Below, in pieces: positions 1 through 11,458 of a DNA stretch of 64,000 nt. This DNA is from Solanum dulcamara (taxonomy: Eukaryota; Streptophyta; Magnoliopsida; Solanales; Solanaceae): NCBI RefSeq assembly GCF_947179165.1, contig NC_077237.1, positions 11,460,735 to 11,524,734 of the forward strand. Direction: 5' to 3'. The position numbers were made by a program, and so were the translations under genes. The notes under the pieces were generated by a model. That model saw only the letters and a list, made by a program, of their open reading frames with translations, was not told where the DNA came from and made no database searches. Numbering within the stretch: position 1 is the stretch's first letter; each line of letters opens with the position of its first letter.

Positions 1-50
1 TCCATATGTTGTGCTTTATATCTAACCTCGGTTAAAAATAGGGCATGACA
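1..50 (-). mobile_element. Terminal 50 bp of a large LTR, inverted
   Basis: This is the reverse complement, with few differences, of the first bases of the 4.26 kb LTR at 45886-50143. It ends in GGGCATGACA at position 50, so the mobile element boundary is there. The rest lies left of the window. It interrupts the 5' LTR of the gypsy element that follows. The expected target duplication would be CCTAG (51-55), which cannot be tested here. Confidence 0.7.
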
Positions 51-1169
51 CCTAGTGGACCCTGGAATAGGAATTCTCTTTCGTAGTAAAGGCAAGAGAC
101 ATATAGTAAGATCCCATTGTCCCATAACTACGAGCCACCATAGGATAAAAGGATCACCCAAAGTAGAAGATTGATTCCTTAAGGGTCACCCAATAGTTGA
201 GGCTCAATCCTTCATATAGCTTAGTGGATCCACTTAGGCATATAAGAGTCTACCTTGGTAAATAGTCTCCCCCTTTCCTACGATATATGGGTAAACATTG
301 GGACTCCATGTTATAGCTCACATGGTTTATGTCGGTTAATGGTCGATCTCACAAAAAGTATAAGGTCCCTCTTTCAATGTTCAAGGTATTTCTTACTAAT
401 ATGTCTTTTACAAAGTAAAGTATTTTCTCTCACCCTTGGTTTTAGGACTCTCAATATGATTTAAGATCTTTACTACTACTTATACACTTACAAGCTCTTT
501 TATGATTTTCCATTATGACTTATGACTACCCATGCATTGTACAAATTCCCTTTTTTATAAGATTGCATTATGGTTTTAAATGACATTAGCCTTACTCTTG
601 ATTCACTATCACTAATAAATAGTGTACTTATCATGTGTTCTAACCTTGATCATTACATCATTGCTCTTATTTCATGCATTGCATTCCTACATTGTTAGTT
701 TATTCAAATGTACTAACACATACTTTTGCCTACATTGTGTTATAATATAGGGCTTGGCGATCAACCTACACACTCTTGTGGCTAGATAAAAGACTTGTTC
801 ACTTGATTCGGTAAGTCCTCATGCTTCGGGGACTACCTATCGAGCTTATTTTTTTTTGCTACCCTTAGACTATTTTGCCATTTTGAGATTTTTCTTTCTT
901 GTTTGGGGAGATAGTGACTTGTTCTATACCTCCCACCTATGTTAGTATGATATAGGCATGTTTAGACATAGAGTTGATGTAGTCCTTTTGGACATATGAA
1001 TTGAGATTTTGTTTTTATTCCTAGACTTCCATGTTAGAGATTATTCTTCCACTTGTTTTTATAATATTTTACCTTCCTTATAAATGCAATGTATACTAAG
1101 AGGCTTGGTTGGGTTATTTTGAGGTTTCTATCACCGTATTACGACTAGGCCTTACGTTGGATCGTGAAA
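51..1169 (+). repeat. 5' LTR (3' portion) of deleted gypsy element
   Basis: It aligns with about 4560-5658 of the 3' LTR, sharing for example the blocks around CACTTAGGCATATA and CATGCTTCGG. The end is degenerate (TCGTGAAA instead of TCGTGACA). The first part of this LTR is missing because another LTR ends at position 50. Confidence 0.8.
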
Positions 1170-1172
1170 ACC

Positions 1173-1184
1173 TGGTCTTAGAGC
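1173..1184 (+). other. Primer-binding site, initiator tRNA-Met type (degenerate)
   Basis: TGGTCTTAGAGC lies three bases after the 5' LTR end. The plant initiator-Met site is TGGTATCAGAGC, so two of 12 positions differ. It is followed by a leader resembling the leaders at 31315-31515 (minus strand) and 63664-63860. Confidence 0.75.
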
Positions 1185-1384
1185 ACAAGGTTCAAGTGTC
1201 CTAGGGTGTCTAACATGCCGCGTCGAGTAGAGTCTTATTCATTGGTGTGAACCTACCACATCTATGAATAGTAGTCTATGAGGCATTTAGGAAAATGTTT
1301 CAATTCTTTCATGATCTATGTCGTGCGATAGAATTGTTCCCTAAGGTTCTTTTCTTAACGAATGGCCTTTGTAATTTTCAGAAA

Positions 1385-2356
1385 ATGCCTCCAAGAAGAC
1401 ATGTTCCTCAGGCTAAGGATCCTCTCGCCGATCAAGTTACCCATGCTGAGTTTCAGACCGCCATTACTATGCTAGCTCATGTCCTGGCCAACCAAGGAGT
1501 TTTTTCTTCTCTTAATGCTCCTACTCCGGCTTCAAGGGTAAGAGATTTTGCAAGAAAGAACCCTCTTGAGTTCCATGATTCAAAAGTTAATGAAGATCCC
1601 TATGAGTTCATTGATGAGGTTTATAAGATAGTGAGTATTATGGGGGTGACTTCGAAAAAGAAAGTGGAGTTGGCGGCCTACCAACTCAAGAGTGTTGCTC
1701 AAGTTTGGTACAATTAATGAAAGGCCGAAGAGGTTGGAAGAGGTCCCATAAGTTGGGAAAATTTCAAGGTTGCTTTTCTTGACCGATTCTTCCCACTTGA
1801 ATTGAGGGAGTTTATCAGTCTTAAGCAAGGTAATATGAGTGTGAGGGAATATTCCCTCAAGTTCACAAAGTTGTCCAAGTATGCTCCTTTTTTGTTATTC
1901 GACTCCCGTACCCGAATGAGTAAGTTTATTTCGGGGGTGTCGGACTTGGTAATGAAAGAGTTCCGAGCCACTATATATATCAAAGAGATGGATATTTCTA
2001 GGCTCATGACATATGCCTAGAAAATAGAGGAAGAGATGTCTAAGAGAGAGTCCAAGAGGGTTCGAACCAATAATAGTTCATCTTTTGCTAATGCCCTGGT
2101 GTCTAGGCCTAACAAGGAAGGATGTCTCTTTTCCCCTTGTGAAAGGTGTGGTAGGAATCACTAAGGAGAATGCATGACTAGTAAGGAGGGTTGCTACATG
2201 TGTGATGATATGGGACATAAAATGAGGGATTGTCCGGTGGCTACTAGAAGAGGAAGGGAGATGGCTCGGGCTGCTTCATTCGGTATGTTACTAGTTCCAT
2301 TTGGTCATGATAATGGTTGGTATGGATTGGTTTTGTATTCATTGTGTCATGATTGA
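1385..2356 (+). pseudogene. gag relic of deleted gypsy element
   Basis: It encodes a retrotransposon capsid protein (MPPRRH start, a YQLKSVAQVWYN capsid motif, then REYSLKFTKLSKYAP) and a CCHC zinc knuckle near 2201-2242 (CYMCDDMGHKMRDC). The whole region stays in one frame with no indel. It is broken by four nonsense codons: TAA and TGA at 1715-1720, TAG at 2018-2020 and TAA at 2162-2164. All four are explained by C-to-T or G-to-A changes at Gln or Trp codons expected from related gag proteins. After about 2280 the recognisable gag ends and sequence jumps to the 3' end of the element, so pol is gone. It cannot make a full gag protein. Confidence 0.85.
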
Positions 2357-2638
2357 CTTGATAAATCGAGAGCTTGAGTTTACGTGCTAGTTGAAGTGTT
2401 AGCTTCTCATGTCTATTATTGCAAATTCCCGAGTTCTAGTTATTCTCATGTCTTTTCATATGCATGCATGTTCATGAAGTTGATTTTAAGTTACTTTTTA
2501 AGTTGAATTTAAAGATCTCATATTTTATGCATTTTTGATGTATCATTGTATTCTTGTTGGGCTGTTAGACATTTATTCCACTCTATTCATGCTATCTTAA
2601 TTCACATTCGAGGAAGAATGTTCCCAAGGGAGAGATAA
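2357..2638 (+). other. Residual internal DNA with polypurine tract
   Basis: Non-coding remainder between the gag relic and the 3' LTR. A polypurine tract, AAGGGAGAGATAA, lies at 2626-2638 directly before the LTR start. The preceding CATTCGAGGAAGAATG resembles the usual 3' end of gypsy internal regions. Confidence 0.7.
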
Positions 2639-5600
2639 TGTAAGACCCCAAAAGTTGAAAAGCCGAAAAAATGGAATGTAAGGATGAAATCTCAGAAAAA
2701 TTTTCACCTGTTGAGGTTCAGGAAGATCATCAAGAGCCGTGTTCAGCACCATGGCTCATGGAAGGGAGTCATGTAGTGCTAGGGAATGAAATTGAGATCA
2801 AGAGAGGACCACGATCGGGTTCACGACCCATAGTCATGGTCATGGACCATCAAGTGGTCTGTGGAAGCCAACTCTCAAAACCATGTAGTAGGTCAGCTTC
2901 ACGAGGGACACTACGGCCCCATCGAGTCCATCATGGCTTGTGGTCCTATTCAGTAAAGAGTCCCTATCCAAGTTTGATCAAGGCAATCATCACGGTCCAC
3001 CCCACGACCCGTGGATCTTTTCACGAACCGTGAAAATGGTCCGTTCAGGGGTTCATTTTTATCTTAGGGGTGTTAAGTTCAATTATTTAGTGTGGGGATA
3101 GATTTGAAGAAGTTTTAAGGTCACAAGAATCCTTTAGCACAAAGTTAAGTTTAATGCTTCCTTACCAATTGAGTTTAGATGTAAGATTTTACATAAGTCA
3201 ACTTCAAACAAGCATATATGATAGAATATAAAGAACTAGGTGGCCCATGACCTATCCAATTAAAGGTCTTTATTTCTTCTTTCCAACACCACTGAGTTGC
3301 CTCATTTGGAGTTCGAAGTAAAAGGTTATCCCCAATTTAGTGAAGTCCTGATGGGCATTCGCATGTTTATGACCACCCACCACAGACCTTGAAGACCTTC
3401 ACGGGCCATGAAGGCTTCTGTGAAGGGTTGCTGAAATATTTTTTTTTGCAATTTTCTTCACGCGTCCCAAGGTTAATTTGGTCCCTTTCAAAGCCTTTTA
3501 ACCTTATTCTAAGTCAATTTTTGGTGTTTTGAAGGAATATATCATCCCACAAACTAGTTTTCCCCTTATTCTCACCCAATTCTCAAATCATAAATCCTCT
3601 CTATAGAAAACAATCCTCTCAAGACTCTCTTCTTCTCCTACATGACTCCATTGAAGGATCAACAAGGGTTTCCAATTCTTCCATCAATTTTCAAAGCTTC
3701 AATCAAGTAATCCACCCTAGGTATATGCGTATTCATCCATGGGTTCCTTCCACCCATGGAGCCCAAAGAAATTTTTACTTTTCTACCCAATTCAAGAATG
3801 TATATTTATGGGTATTCTCAATTTTCATTCAAGTGCATTAATTATGGTTTAATCTATGATTACAAATCTATTTCAACACGAGTTGATGATAATTGCATGA
3901 AATTGGTTATTTTCTTATGAATTCTCTACAATGCTACCTAGGGTTCATGATCTCATTATAGGTCTTGTTCAATTCTTTTTCAATTGCATGAATTTAGATT
4001 TAATTATTGTTTATTTACTAAAGTAGGTAGGAATTACTATTAAATTGCATGAGTTTTGATTATTTACAAATAATTTCTCTATAAAGCTATTTAGGTTTCA
4101 TAAATTCCTTATTGGGTCCTCTCGATTATGATTCAATTGATATTATCCTATATGATTAAGCATGATTTCCGTCTAACTACATGATTTTAAGATGATTCCA
4201 TATAGTCTTATGCATTATACTATGATTTCTAAAGAAAAACTATATAATATGAACATGATTTGATAAAGCTTTCAAGCAAGTTACATGAAAAGTATGTATT
4301 AAGTTTTTGTGATGAACCATGTAGTATGATCATTAATTCTATCAAGGATTTACTAATGACTTATGAAGCACATGAATTATATTTCAAGTATGCTTTTAAG
4401 AAAAGTATGAATGATGGTGGAGGATCTCTCACCAAGTTAATGATTAAGGAGATATTCTATGATTATATTTTTATGTATGGTGGATAGGTAGTAGTTATGG
4501 CCCCTCCCACATGATGTCGACTTTATGTCTTATGGTTTGTCTATTATGTTGAGAGCTTATCTAGCACCGAGTGCACCCTGGGATAGGCATTCTCTCTCTA
4601 GTAAAGGCGCAAGAGCCGTAGTAAGATCCCATTGTCCCATAGCTACGTGACACCGTAGGATAAAAGGATCACCCGTAGTTGAGGCTCGATCCTTCATGTA
4701 GCTTAGTGGATCCACTTAGGCATATAGAAATCTACCTTGATAAGTAGTCTCCCCCTTTCCTTCGATATATGGGTAAATATTGAAACTCCATGTTATAGCT
4801 TACATGGTTTATGTCGGTTAATGGTCGCTCTCACAAAAGGTATAAGGTCCCTCTTTCAATGTTCAAGGTATTTCTTAATATGGCTAATATGTCTTTTAAA
4901 AAATAAAGTATTTTCTCTCACCCCTGATTTTATGAATCTCAATATGATTTAAGATCTTTACTACTACTTATAAACTTACAAGCTCTTTTATGATTTTCTA
5001 TTATGACTTATGACTACCCATGCATTGTACAAATTCCTTTTTTTATAAGAATGCATTACGGTTTTAAATGACATTAGCCTTACTCTTGATTCATTATCAC
5101 TTATAAATGGTTTACTTATTATGTGTTTTAACCTTGATCATTACATCATTTATTTTATGTCATGCAATGTATTCCTACATACTTAGTACATTCAAACGTA
5201 CTAACACATACTTTTGCCTACATTGTGTTATAATTTAAGGCTTGACGATCACCCTACATATTCACATGGATAGATAGAAGATTTGTTTAGTCTATTTGGT
5301 AAGTCCTCATGCTTCGGCGACTACCTATCAAGCTTATTTCTTTTTTTTGCTACCCTTAGACTATGTTGCCATTTTGAGACTTTTCTTTCTTGTTTGGGGA
5401 GCTAGTGACTTGTTTTATGCCCCCACCTACGTTAGTATGATAGAGGCATGTTTGGACGTAGAGTTGATGTAGTCCGTTTGGACATATGGCTTGAGATTTC
5501 GTTTTCATTTCTAGACTTCCATGTTTGATATTATTCTTCCGCTTGTTTTTATAATATTTTACCATACCTTATGAATGCAATGTATGCTAAGAGGCTTTGT

Positions 5601-5658
5601 TGGATCCTTCAAGGTTTGATCGCTATGTTAAGATTAGGCCTTAGATCGGGTCGTGACA
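2639..5658 (+). repeat. 3' LTR of deleted gypsy element, about 3.0 kb
   Basis: Starts TGTAAGACCCC and ends TCGGGTCGTGACA. Its right part matches 51-1169. Short open frames inside (for example at 2671, 4260 and 4737) are not shared as proteins with anything I recognise, and I treat them as chance. Confidence 0.82.
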
Positions 5659-6953
5659 CAAATATGCAATCCCAATAAGAACACGATTCTAATGACACCC
5701 AAATCATATTTTTTGAAAACCAGCCGAAATTGACTCAAAAAATCCAATTACGAAAACAAATAGAAAACCCCGAAAATTTTTACATGAAAATGACCCTCGA
5801 AGTATTTGGAAACTATTAGTGAAAACGGAATTAAATTTGGACTTAAAATCAATTCACAATCATCAAAACACTAAAAATTCCTTGTTCTTGAAAAAAACCC
5901 CAATTTCCCAACTTAAAACCATCAATTTTGAACTAAGAAATTAGAAATTACCAATGGTTAATGACAAATTCATGATAAAAAAACTTACCCCGATGCTTTT
6001 CCCCAAAAATCCCTCAAACATTCGCCTCTCCCGAGCTCCCAAGGTCCAACAATGGTGAAATAAGGTCAAATTTTCGAAATGGGGATTAAATACTGAATCA
6101 AGTCTTTTTTGGGCTTTGCGATCGCGACTTAAAATGGCATGCGGATGCGGAGAGAAAAATTCCGACCCTCCGCGAATGCGAAGGTTCCCAAGACCAACCC
6201 ACCGCGAACGCGGAGGTCAGTAGAAAGACCCTTCGCGATGCAGACGGAGTACCGCGAATGTTTAGAAGATGGCACCGGAAGCAGATTGCAGCAAAACTCA
6301 CCAAGTTCAAGTCATGGAATAGACCCTCGAGATTCGTTCGGAATGCTAAGTGCACCAAACTTATATGCTACCTTAGTAATTTCGACGTTTCGGACTCAAT
6401 GGAATCATCAGAATTCGAAATCGAGGTCTCCTTGACCTGAAACTCGAAAAGTTGCAACTAAACTAATTTAGGCCTCCAAAATACCAAAATGAGTTTGGGA
6501 CCTCCAAAAATTCAACCAATTCCATTCCTAGACCTAAAACCATCCCCCGAATCCAAGTATTCGTTGGAATTCCATTCCGAGTATCGAAATTCCAAAAGTT
6601 GACCAAAGTCAAATCTTTGCCTAAAATTCCTCAAATTTCCAACTTAAGACCTCAAATCTTCGTTACAACTCCAAATCTAATTCTGTCAATTCTCCTAGAC
6701 CAAATTACACATTCTGGAGCTGTTGAAATAGATGAAATTTCGTTCCGAGACTCGTAGCTCCGGTTGGTCCCAAATACCACTTTTGAACACTTTAAGCCTT
6801 TAAAAGCTCAAAACATCTAAAACTCAACCTTTCCATAGAATTTCCCAAAACCAACATTCAATACTAATCAGAAACGACTCGGACCAACTATCGGGAGGGG
6901 TAAAATGGTCATTTTGTAAAAAAAATTCAAAAATGACCTTTACAGTCATTACA
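5659..6953 (-). mobile_element. 3' part of an older LTR (GGTCATTACA-ending family)
   Basis: The sequence is homologous to about 39150-40911 of the solo LTR at 37892-40911 (shared start around AATATGCAAT and shared end ACAGTCATTACA at 6953). Its beginning must lie left of the window, displaced by the gypsy element that inserted at 5658/5659. Orientation is inferred from the related LTR next to minus-strand pol at 52258. No coding capacity is evident; a CG-rich patch at 6117-6260 is typical of this LTR family here. Confidence 0.75.
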
Positions 6954-8180
6954 ACTATTAACATCGATTTTATTGCGGTAACCGAGTTATTAATCATGAC
7001 CTCAAATTCATGAATGTAGTTTTCAAAGAAGGTTCATTTAAATTCCTTGATGCTTCATCCCCCGAATGATGTAATCAAAATTAACTTTTATTGAATTTCG
7101 AAAACACTTTTTCAATTAATAAATATTAATTTATCGATTAAATAATAATATTTTATAATTTTAATAATATTAATATAGAGAGATTTTACTGTACCAAACA
7201 TACAGACGACCAATAGCTCTAAAAAGAGTGGAGCTTACCAACCCTTAGTTGAACAACAATCCTAGCATAAAGGTTGATCCAGCGTAAAGAATATAGCTTA
7301 CCAACCCTTAGTTGTTCAACATTTTTTTGACTGACGTTTATACCCTTTGAAATAACGTTACTCTTTTTGTCCTATTTAATTGTCATTTTTTAATAAAAAA
7401 TATATATTTTATTGGGGGCAAGGAAAAGGGAAATGGAGGCGGAAATTATAAGACAAAAAATTAAACTCTCAACATTGAGTAAAAATCTAAATAGCTAATC
7501 AGCTGAGTCATTAAGATTTTTCCATTCAGGTATTAGGAACTCAAGATAAGATTTTACACCCTCATGAATAAACTATTATACTCCTTTATTAATTATTAAT
7601 AAGACATTGCTAATCTACTTCTTGTTATAGTTATATATTTAATTTTACATGAATGAGTCATCTTCGTCGTCGTCATCATTATCATAGAGCTTATTACTTT
7701 TTTCCATCAATTCTATAAAATTTCCTCTGTAATTAATTTTCCTTTGTTGAGTCAACTAAATAAAACTACCATTAGTCATTTTAATATATTTACACTTTTT
7801 TTTAAAAAAAAAATCTTATAAGTAAAATATTCTAATAATATTTATATGATTTCGTAAAAATTTGGCACTCATCATTATATGGGTATATATGTGTATATTT
7901 TGGAGACTTCAAATTGCTTGTTGCCCTGTTGGTAAGTTAGCCAATTGAACAGTCAATAATTGTACACTTACAAGTTATGTACCTGTAGAAATATTTTATA
8001 TTAATAAATTGTCTAATAATACAATCTTAGTTGATTGTATTTTTTACTAGATATCTTCAACTAGTAGGATAACATAAGAATAAGAAAAGAAATTGCTAGA
8101 ACAACAAAATTGAGCTTATAGACCACGTGTAATCTCATTTCTAGTGAGAAAGGGACGCCAGCATGCATACAAATGAAGAT
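6954..8180. other. Intergenic, AT-rich, nothing recognised
   Basis: No gene-like reading frame. A near-duplicate phrase containing AGCTTACCAACCCTTAGTTG occurs at about 7224-7250 and 7291-7320. The rest is unremarkable AT-rich DNA. Confidence 0.5.
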
Positions 8181-8700
8181 ATTTGAGACTCGACTTTGAT
8201 TTGGGACTCGAGATCTGATCCTGACCTTAACTTGGAATTTTGAGATCCAACTCTGAATCTAAATCGGGACTTAAGATCTAATCTCAATTTAAGACCCGAG
8301 ATTATAAACTCGAGACACAAAACTTGAGCCCCAACCCTGACTCGAGACCCAAAACTCAAGCCTCAACCCTAACCCTAGATGCGAATCCAACCTTGACTTG
8401 ATACTTGAGACCCAACCTCAACTCTGACCTGAGACCCGATCCTGACCCGAGAATGGACCTCAACTTGAGACCAGAGACTTGAGCCATGACCATGACCCAA
8501 CCTCAACCTAAGCCCTGACCCTGACTCGAGACTTGAGACCTGAGCCCCGACTCTAACGTGGGACTCGAGACCCCACTCGAGACTCGAATTGAAACCTGAC
8601 CCTGACTTGAGACCTGATCATAACTCTGGACTAGAGACTTTAATTCGACTTGAGACTCGACCTCCGACTCCAAATCGGGCCTCGACCCATAGAAAAAATC
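8181..8700. repeat. Degenerate GACTCGAGACC minisatellite
   Basis: About 500 bp built from imperfect short phrases such as GACTCGAGACC, GACCTGAGACCC and AACCCTGACTCGAG, irregularly spaced. Open frames across it read as SQV/GQG-like low-complexity peptides and are products of the repeat, not genes. Confidence 0.75.
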
Positions 8701-9045
8701 AAAATAAATCTCAAGCAATAACCCCATATTACAATAAATCTTAAAATAATCTAGAATTGAGCTAAATTTGAGATCACTTTATACATGAATTGGAATAAAA
8801 TCGAGGCAATATGAAATTATCTTGCGCTGGACTAGAAACTTTAGTTTGATCCGAAAATCCGCCTCCGACTCGAAATCGAGCCTCGACCCATAGAAAAAAT
8901 AAAAATAAATCTCAAGTAGTAAATCCATATTAAAATAAATCTTAAAATAATCTAGAATTGAGCTAGTATTGAGCTAAATTTGAGATCACTTTAAAAATGG
9001 ATTGGACTAAAATTAAGCCAATATGAAATTATCTTGTGCCCAGCT
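8629..9045. repeat. Two tandem copies of a ~200 bp unit
   Basis: The block at about 8629-8830 is repeated at about 8831-9045. Both contain the phrases CTCGACCCATAGAAAAAAT, AATCTAGAATTGAGC and TATGAAATTATCTTG. The first unit begins inside the end of the minisatellite. Confidence 0.75.
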
Positions 9046-9483
9046 CATGAAATTTTTGATGGGTTGGACGGGGCCATCAAATTTTGTGCCATATTTGACA
9101 CCCTCATATTAAATACAAGAAAAGCTCCAAAATAATTTATTTCTGTATACAGAAACACATTAACATCGATCAATATTGTGAACTAATGTAAGCAATTTCA
9201 ATTTCAATTCTAGAATCCAAAATTTTGAATGATTACCTGATTTGGGAAATCATTGTCTAATTCAGCAAGAAACTCTATTCTACTACTAGAAGATAAGCAA
9301 TCAAATCATTACCAAGATTGAAAAATATTTTAATGAAACTTCATAGTTTGATTTGTAACGTGAAAGACTTGACAACTTTTCACAGCTAAATACTTACCCG
9401 CATTTGATGTTAAATCACATCAAAACAAACATTTTAAACTTAGTGTTTGAAAAATAAAGTGAAAAAACTTCAAAATATACATC
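9046..9483. other. Intergenic, nothing recognised
   Basis: AT-rich DNA between the duplicated unit and the conserved P450 upstream block. No motif or gene was recognised. Confidence 0.45.
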
Positions 9484-9723
9484 ACGAATTAACTATGATT
9501 AAGTAATAATGTGCGTATGAAAGACACATGTCTTAGACTAAACATCGAGTGCTTATAAATTTTTTTCCTATTTTATATGACCCTACCATGATATATATTT
9601 TTTGAATATATGTTGGATACACACGTCAAGGTAGATTGTTAGGTATCAATTAGGCTAGAATATGTAATTATCTATAAATTATGAAGTAATCTTTTCTAAA
9701 GAGCAACACTAATTAAACCACAA
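9484..9723 (+). promoter_or_regulatory. Upstream region of P450 copy 1
   Basis: Matches 58873-59101 upstream of P450 copy 2 over nearly its whole length, with small indels. A TATA-like TATAAATT lies at 9673-9680, about 45 bp before the ATG. Shared phrases include CCCTACCATGATA/TCCTACCATGATA, GTAGATTGTTAGGTA and AGAGCAACACTAA immediately before the start. Sequence further upstream is not shared, so the conserved promoter is short or was cut by rearrangement. Confidence 0.6.
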
Positions 9724-11259
9724 ATGGTTCTCAATTTTGTAATGGCCTCAATTGGTTACTTTGAGTTTTTTGTTGCAATCTTTTGCTTTCTTGTATTTTG
9801 GGCTTTAGGTGATAGAAGTGGCCTACCATGGAATTTGCCATTTCTTGGAATGTTTCCAAGCCTACTTTTCCATGTAAACAGAATACATGAAAGGTGTTTT
9901 GAAATTTTTTCAAGAAGTGGTGGAACTTTCTTGCTAGAAGGTCCATGGTTTACTAACATGGACATTCTTGGCACAGTGGATCCTGAAAATGTGCATTACA
10001 TTATGAGCGCGAATTTCGTGAATTTCCCAAAAGGGGAAGAGTTCAAGAAGATATTTGATGTTTTGGGAGATGGGATATTCAATTCTGATTTGGATTTATG
10101 GAAGGGACAGAGGAAATATGCTAGGAGTTTGATCACTCATCAAAGGTTTTATAATTGTTTGGTGAAAGCTAGTTGGGACAAGATTGAAAATGGACTTGTT
10201 CCTGTCCTTGAAATTGTGGCTAGGGAAAACATAGTTGTTGATTTGCAAGATGTTTTCCAAAGATTTACATTTGACACAACATGTCTATTGGCTACAGGGT
10301 ATGATCCTGGCTGCCTATCTATCGAATTCCCTCGTGTTCCCTTCTCGAAAGCTATGGATGAGGCTGAAGAAGTTTTGTTCATTCGACATTTATTGCCAAA
10401 AAGTGTTTGGAAGTTGCAAAAATGGCTAGGGATTGGGTATGAAGCTAAATTAACTAGAGCATGGCATGTTCTTGATCAAGTTATAAGCAAGTACATATCG
10501 ATGAAACGCGAAGAATTGAGCAATATTGCAACAAAATCAAAGGAAGATGAAGAAGAGGGTTGTTATGATCTCCTAACTTCATACATGTTAGATGATGGCT
10601 TAAATTTTGATGACAAGTTCTTGAGGGATACCACATTGAACCTCATGATCGCGGGGCGTGACACGACTAGCTCAGGACTAACATGGTTCATTTGGCTAGT
10701 CGCAACTCATCCTGAGGTTGAAAAAAAGATCATGGAAGAACTCGTGGAAATTATCTCGTTGACATCATCATCATCTAAACCGAGACTTTTTAACACGAGC
10801 GAGTTGAAAAATGCAACTTACTTGCATGCATCATTGTGTGAATCACTAAGGTTATATCCACCGGTACCATTCCAACATAAGACACCACTAGAACCTGATG
10901 TTCTTCCAAGTGGACACCATGTTCATCCTAAAATGAGAGTGGTGTTCTCATTGTATGCAATGGGGAGGATGGAATCGATATGGGGAAAAGATTGTTTAGA
11001 ATTTAAGCCAGAGAGATGGATTACTGAGAGAGGAACGATTAGGCATGAGCCTTCGTACAAGTTCTTGGCTTTCAATGCAGGGCCAAGGACTTGTTTAGGG
11101 AAAGAAGTGGCTTTCACTCAGATGAAAGCTGTGGCTGCTTCTATCATACATAATTATCAAGTTGAAGTGATCAAAGGACACAAAGTTTTCCCTAATGTCT
11201 CAATTATTCTCTACATGCAACATGGTTTCAAAGCCAGAATCAAGAAGAGATGGACTTAA
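9724..11259 (+). CDS. Cytochrome P450, CYP96A-like (copy 1)
   Basis: A 511-residue intronless P450, normal length for the family. Residues ~9-28 form an N-terminal membrane anchor, followed by a proline-rich hinge (PWNLPFLGM). Core motifs: I-helix AGRDTT at 310-315 with Thr314, ExxR as ESLR at 373-376, PERW at 429-432, and the heme loop FNAGPRTCLG at 450-459 with ligand Cys457. The heme loop style and lack of introns match the CYP86 clan, most closely CYP96A. Arabidopsis CYP96A15 (MAH1) hydroxylates alkanes in cuticular wax synthesis at the ER. A similar oxidation of long aliphatic chains is inferred here, but the substrate is unknown. ATG 9724 is chosen because it follows a conserved AGAGCAACACTAA leader; a second in-frame ATG is codon 7. 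It differs from copy 2 at about 23 residues, all before residue 356, including Leu38 where copy 2 has Trp. Confidence 0.93.
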   Translation: MVLNFVMASIGYFEFFVAIFCFLVFWALGDRSGLPWNLPFLGMFPSLLFHVNRIHERCFEIFSRSGGTFLLEGPWFTNMDILGTVDPENVHYIMSANFVNFPKGEEFKKIFDVLGDGIFNSDLDLWKGQRKYARSLITHQRFYNCLVKASWDKIENGLVPVLEIVARENIVVDLQDVFQRFTFDTTCLLATGYDPGCLSIEFPRVPFSKAMDEAEEVLFIRHLLPKSVWKLQKWLGIGYEAKLTRAWHVLDQVISKYISMKREELSNIATKSKEDEEEGCYDLLTSYMLDDGLNFDDKFLRDTTLNLMIAGRDTTSSGLTWFIWLVATHPEVEKKIMEELVEIISLTSSSSKPRLFNTSELKNATYLHASLCESLRLYPPVPFQHKTPLEPDVLPSGHHVHPKMRVVFSLYAMGRMESIWGKDCLEFKPERWITERGTIRHEPSYKFLAFNAGPRTCLGKEVAFTQMKAVAASIIHNYQVEVIKGHKVFPNVSIILYMQHGFKARIKKRWT

Positions 11260-11458
11260 TTAGTATTATATTTCAACTATGTTTGCTTTAATTTCTGTGG
11301 ACTTAATGCCATTTTCTTGACTATGCAAAGTATATTTAATTTCCTTGTTATGTTTTATGTACAAGTTGTAATTAAGAAGCTCTAAAAGAAAAAGAAGTTG
11401 ATGTAATTTGCTCACGTTGTAATGTATATGTAATTGATGTATATGTTGGAGGAAAGAA
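11260..11458 (+). other. 3' UTR/downstream block of P450 copy 1
   Basis: Homologous to 60638-60816 after copy 2 and to the relic at 57222-57380 (shared TTCTGTGGACTTAATGCC and ATGCAAAGTATATTTAATTT). Homology stops abruptly after GGAGGAAAGAA, where a Helitron-like insertion begins. Confidence 0.75.

Larger units (their letters stand above)
51..5658 (+). mobile_element. Deleted Ty3/gypsy LTR retrotransposon
   Basis: Two related LTR sequences (51-1169 and 2639-5658) flank a tRNA-Met type primer-binding site, a gag relic and a purine tract. No protease, reverse transcriptase or integrase remains between gag and the 3' LTR, so most of pol has been deleted. The 3' LTR starts TGTAAGACCCC and ends TCGTGACA. 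The element sits inside an older LTR that resumes at 5659. The 5' LTR is cut by another element at position 50, so its left end and left target duplication are outside the window. The right duplication would be CAAAT (5659-5663). Confidence 0.85.

Noticed and set aside
255..4952. Paired small open frames at 255-464 and 4737-4952 giving similar peptides
   Set aside because: They lie at equivalent positions of the two LTRs of one element; similarity comes from LTR duplication, and no protein family was recognised.
6098..6440. Overlapping open frames on both strands in a CG-rich patch
   Set aside because: The patch belongs to an LTR remnant, and the same kind of patch occurs in other LTRs of the family (around 21600 and 51420).
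8141..8727. SQV/GQG-rich minus-strand open frames
   Set aside because: Translation of the minisatellite; no start context, no homologue recognised.
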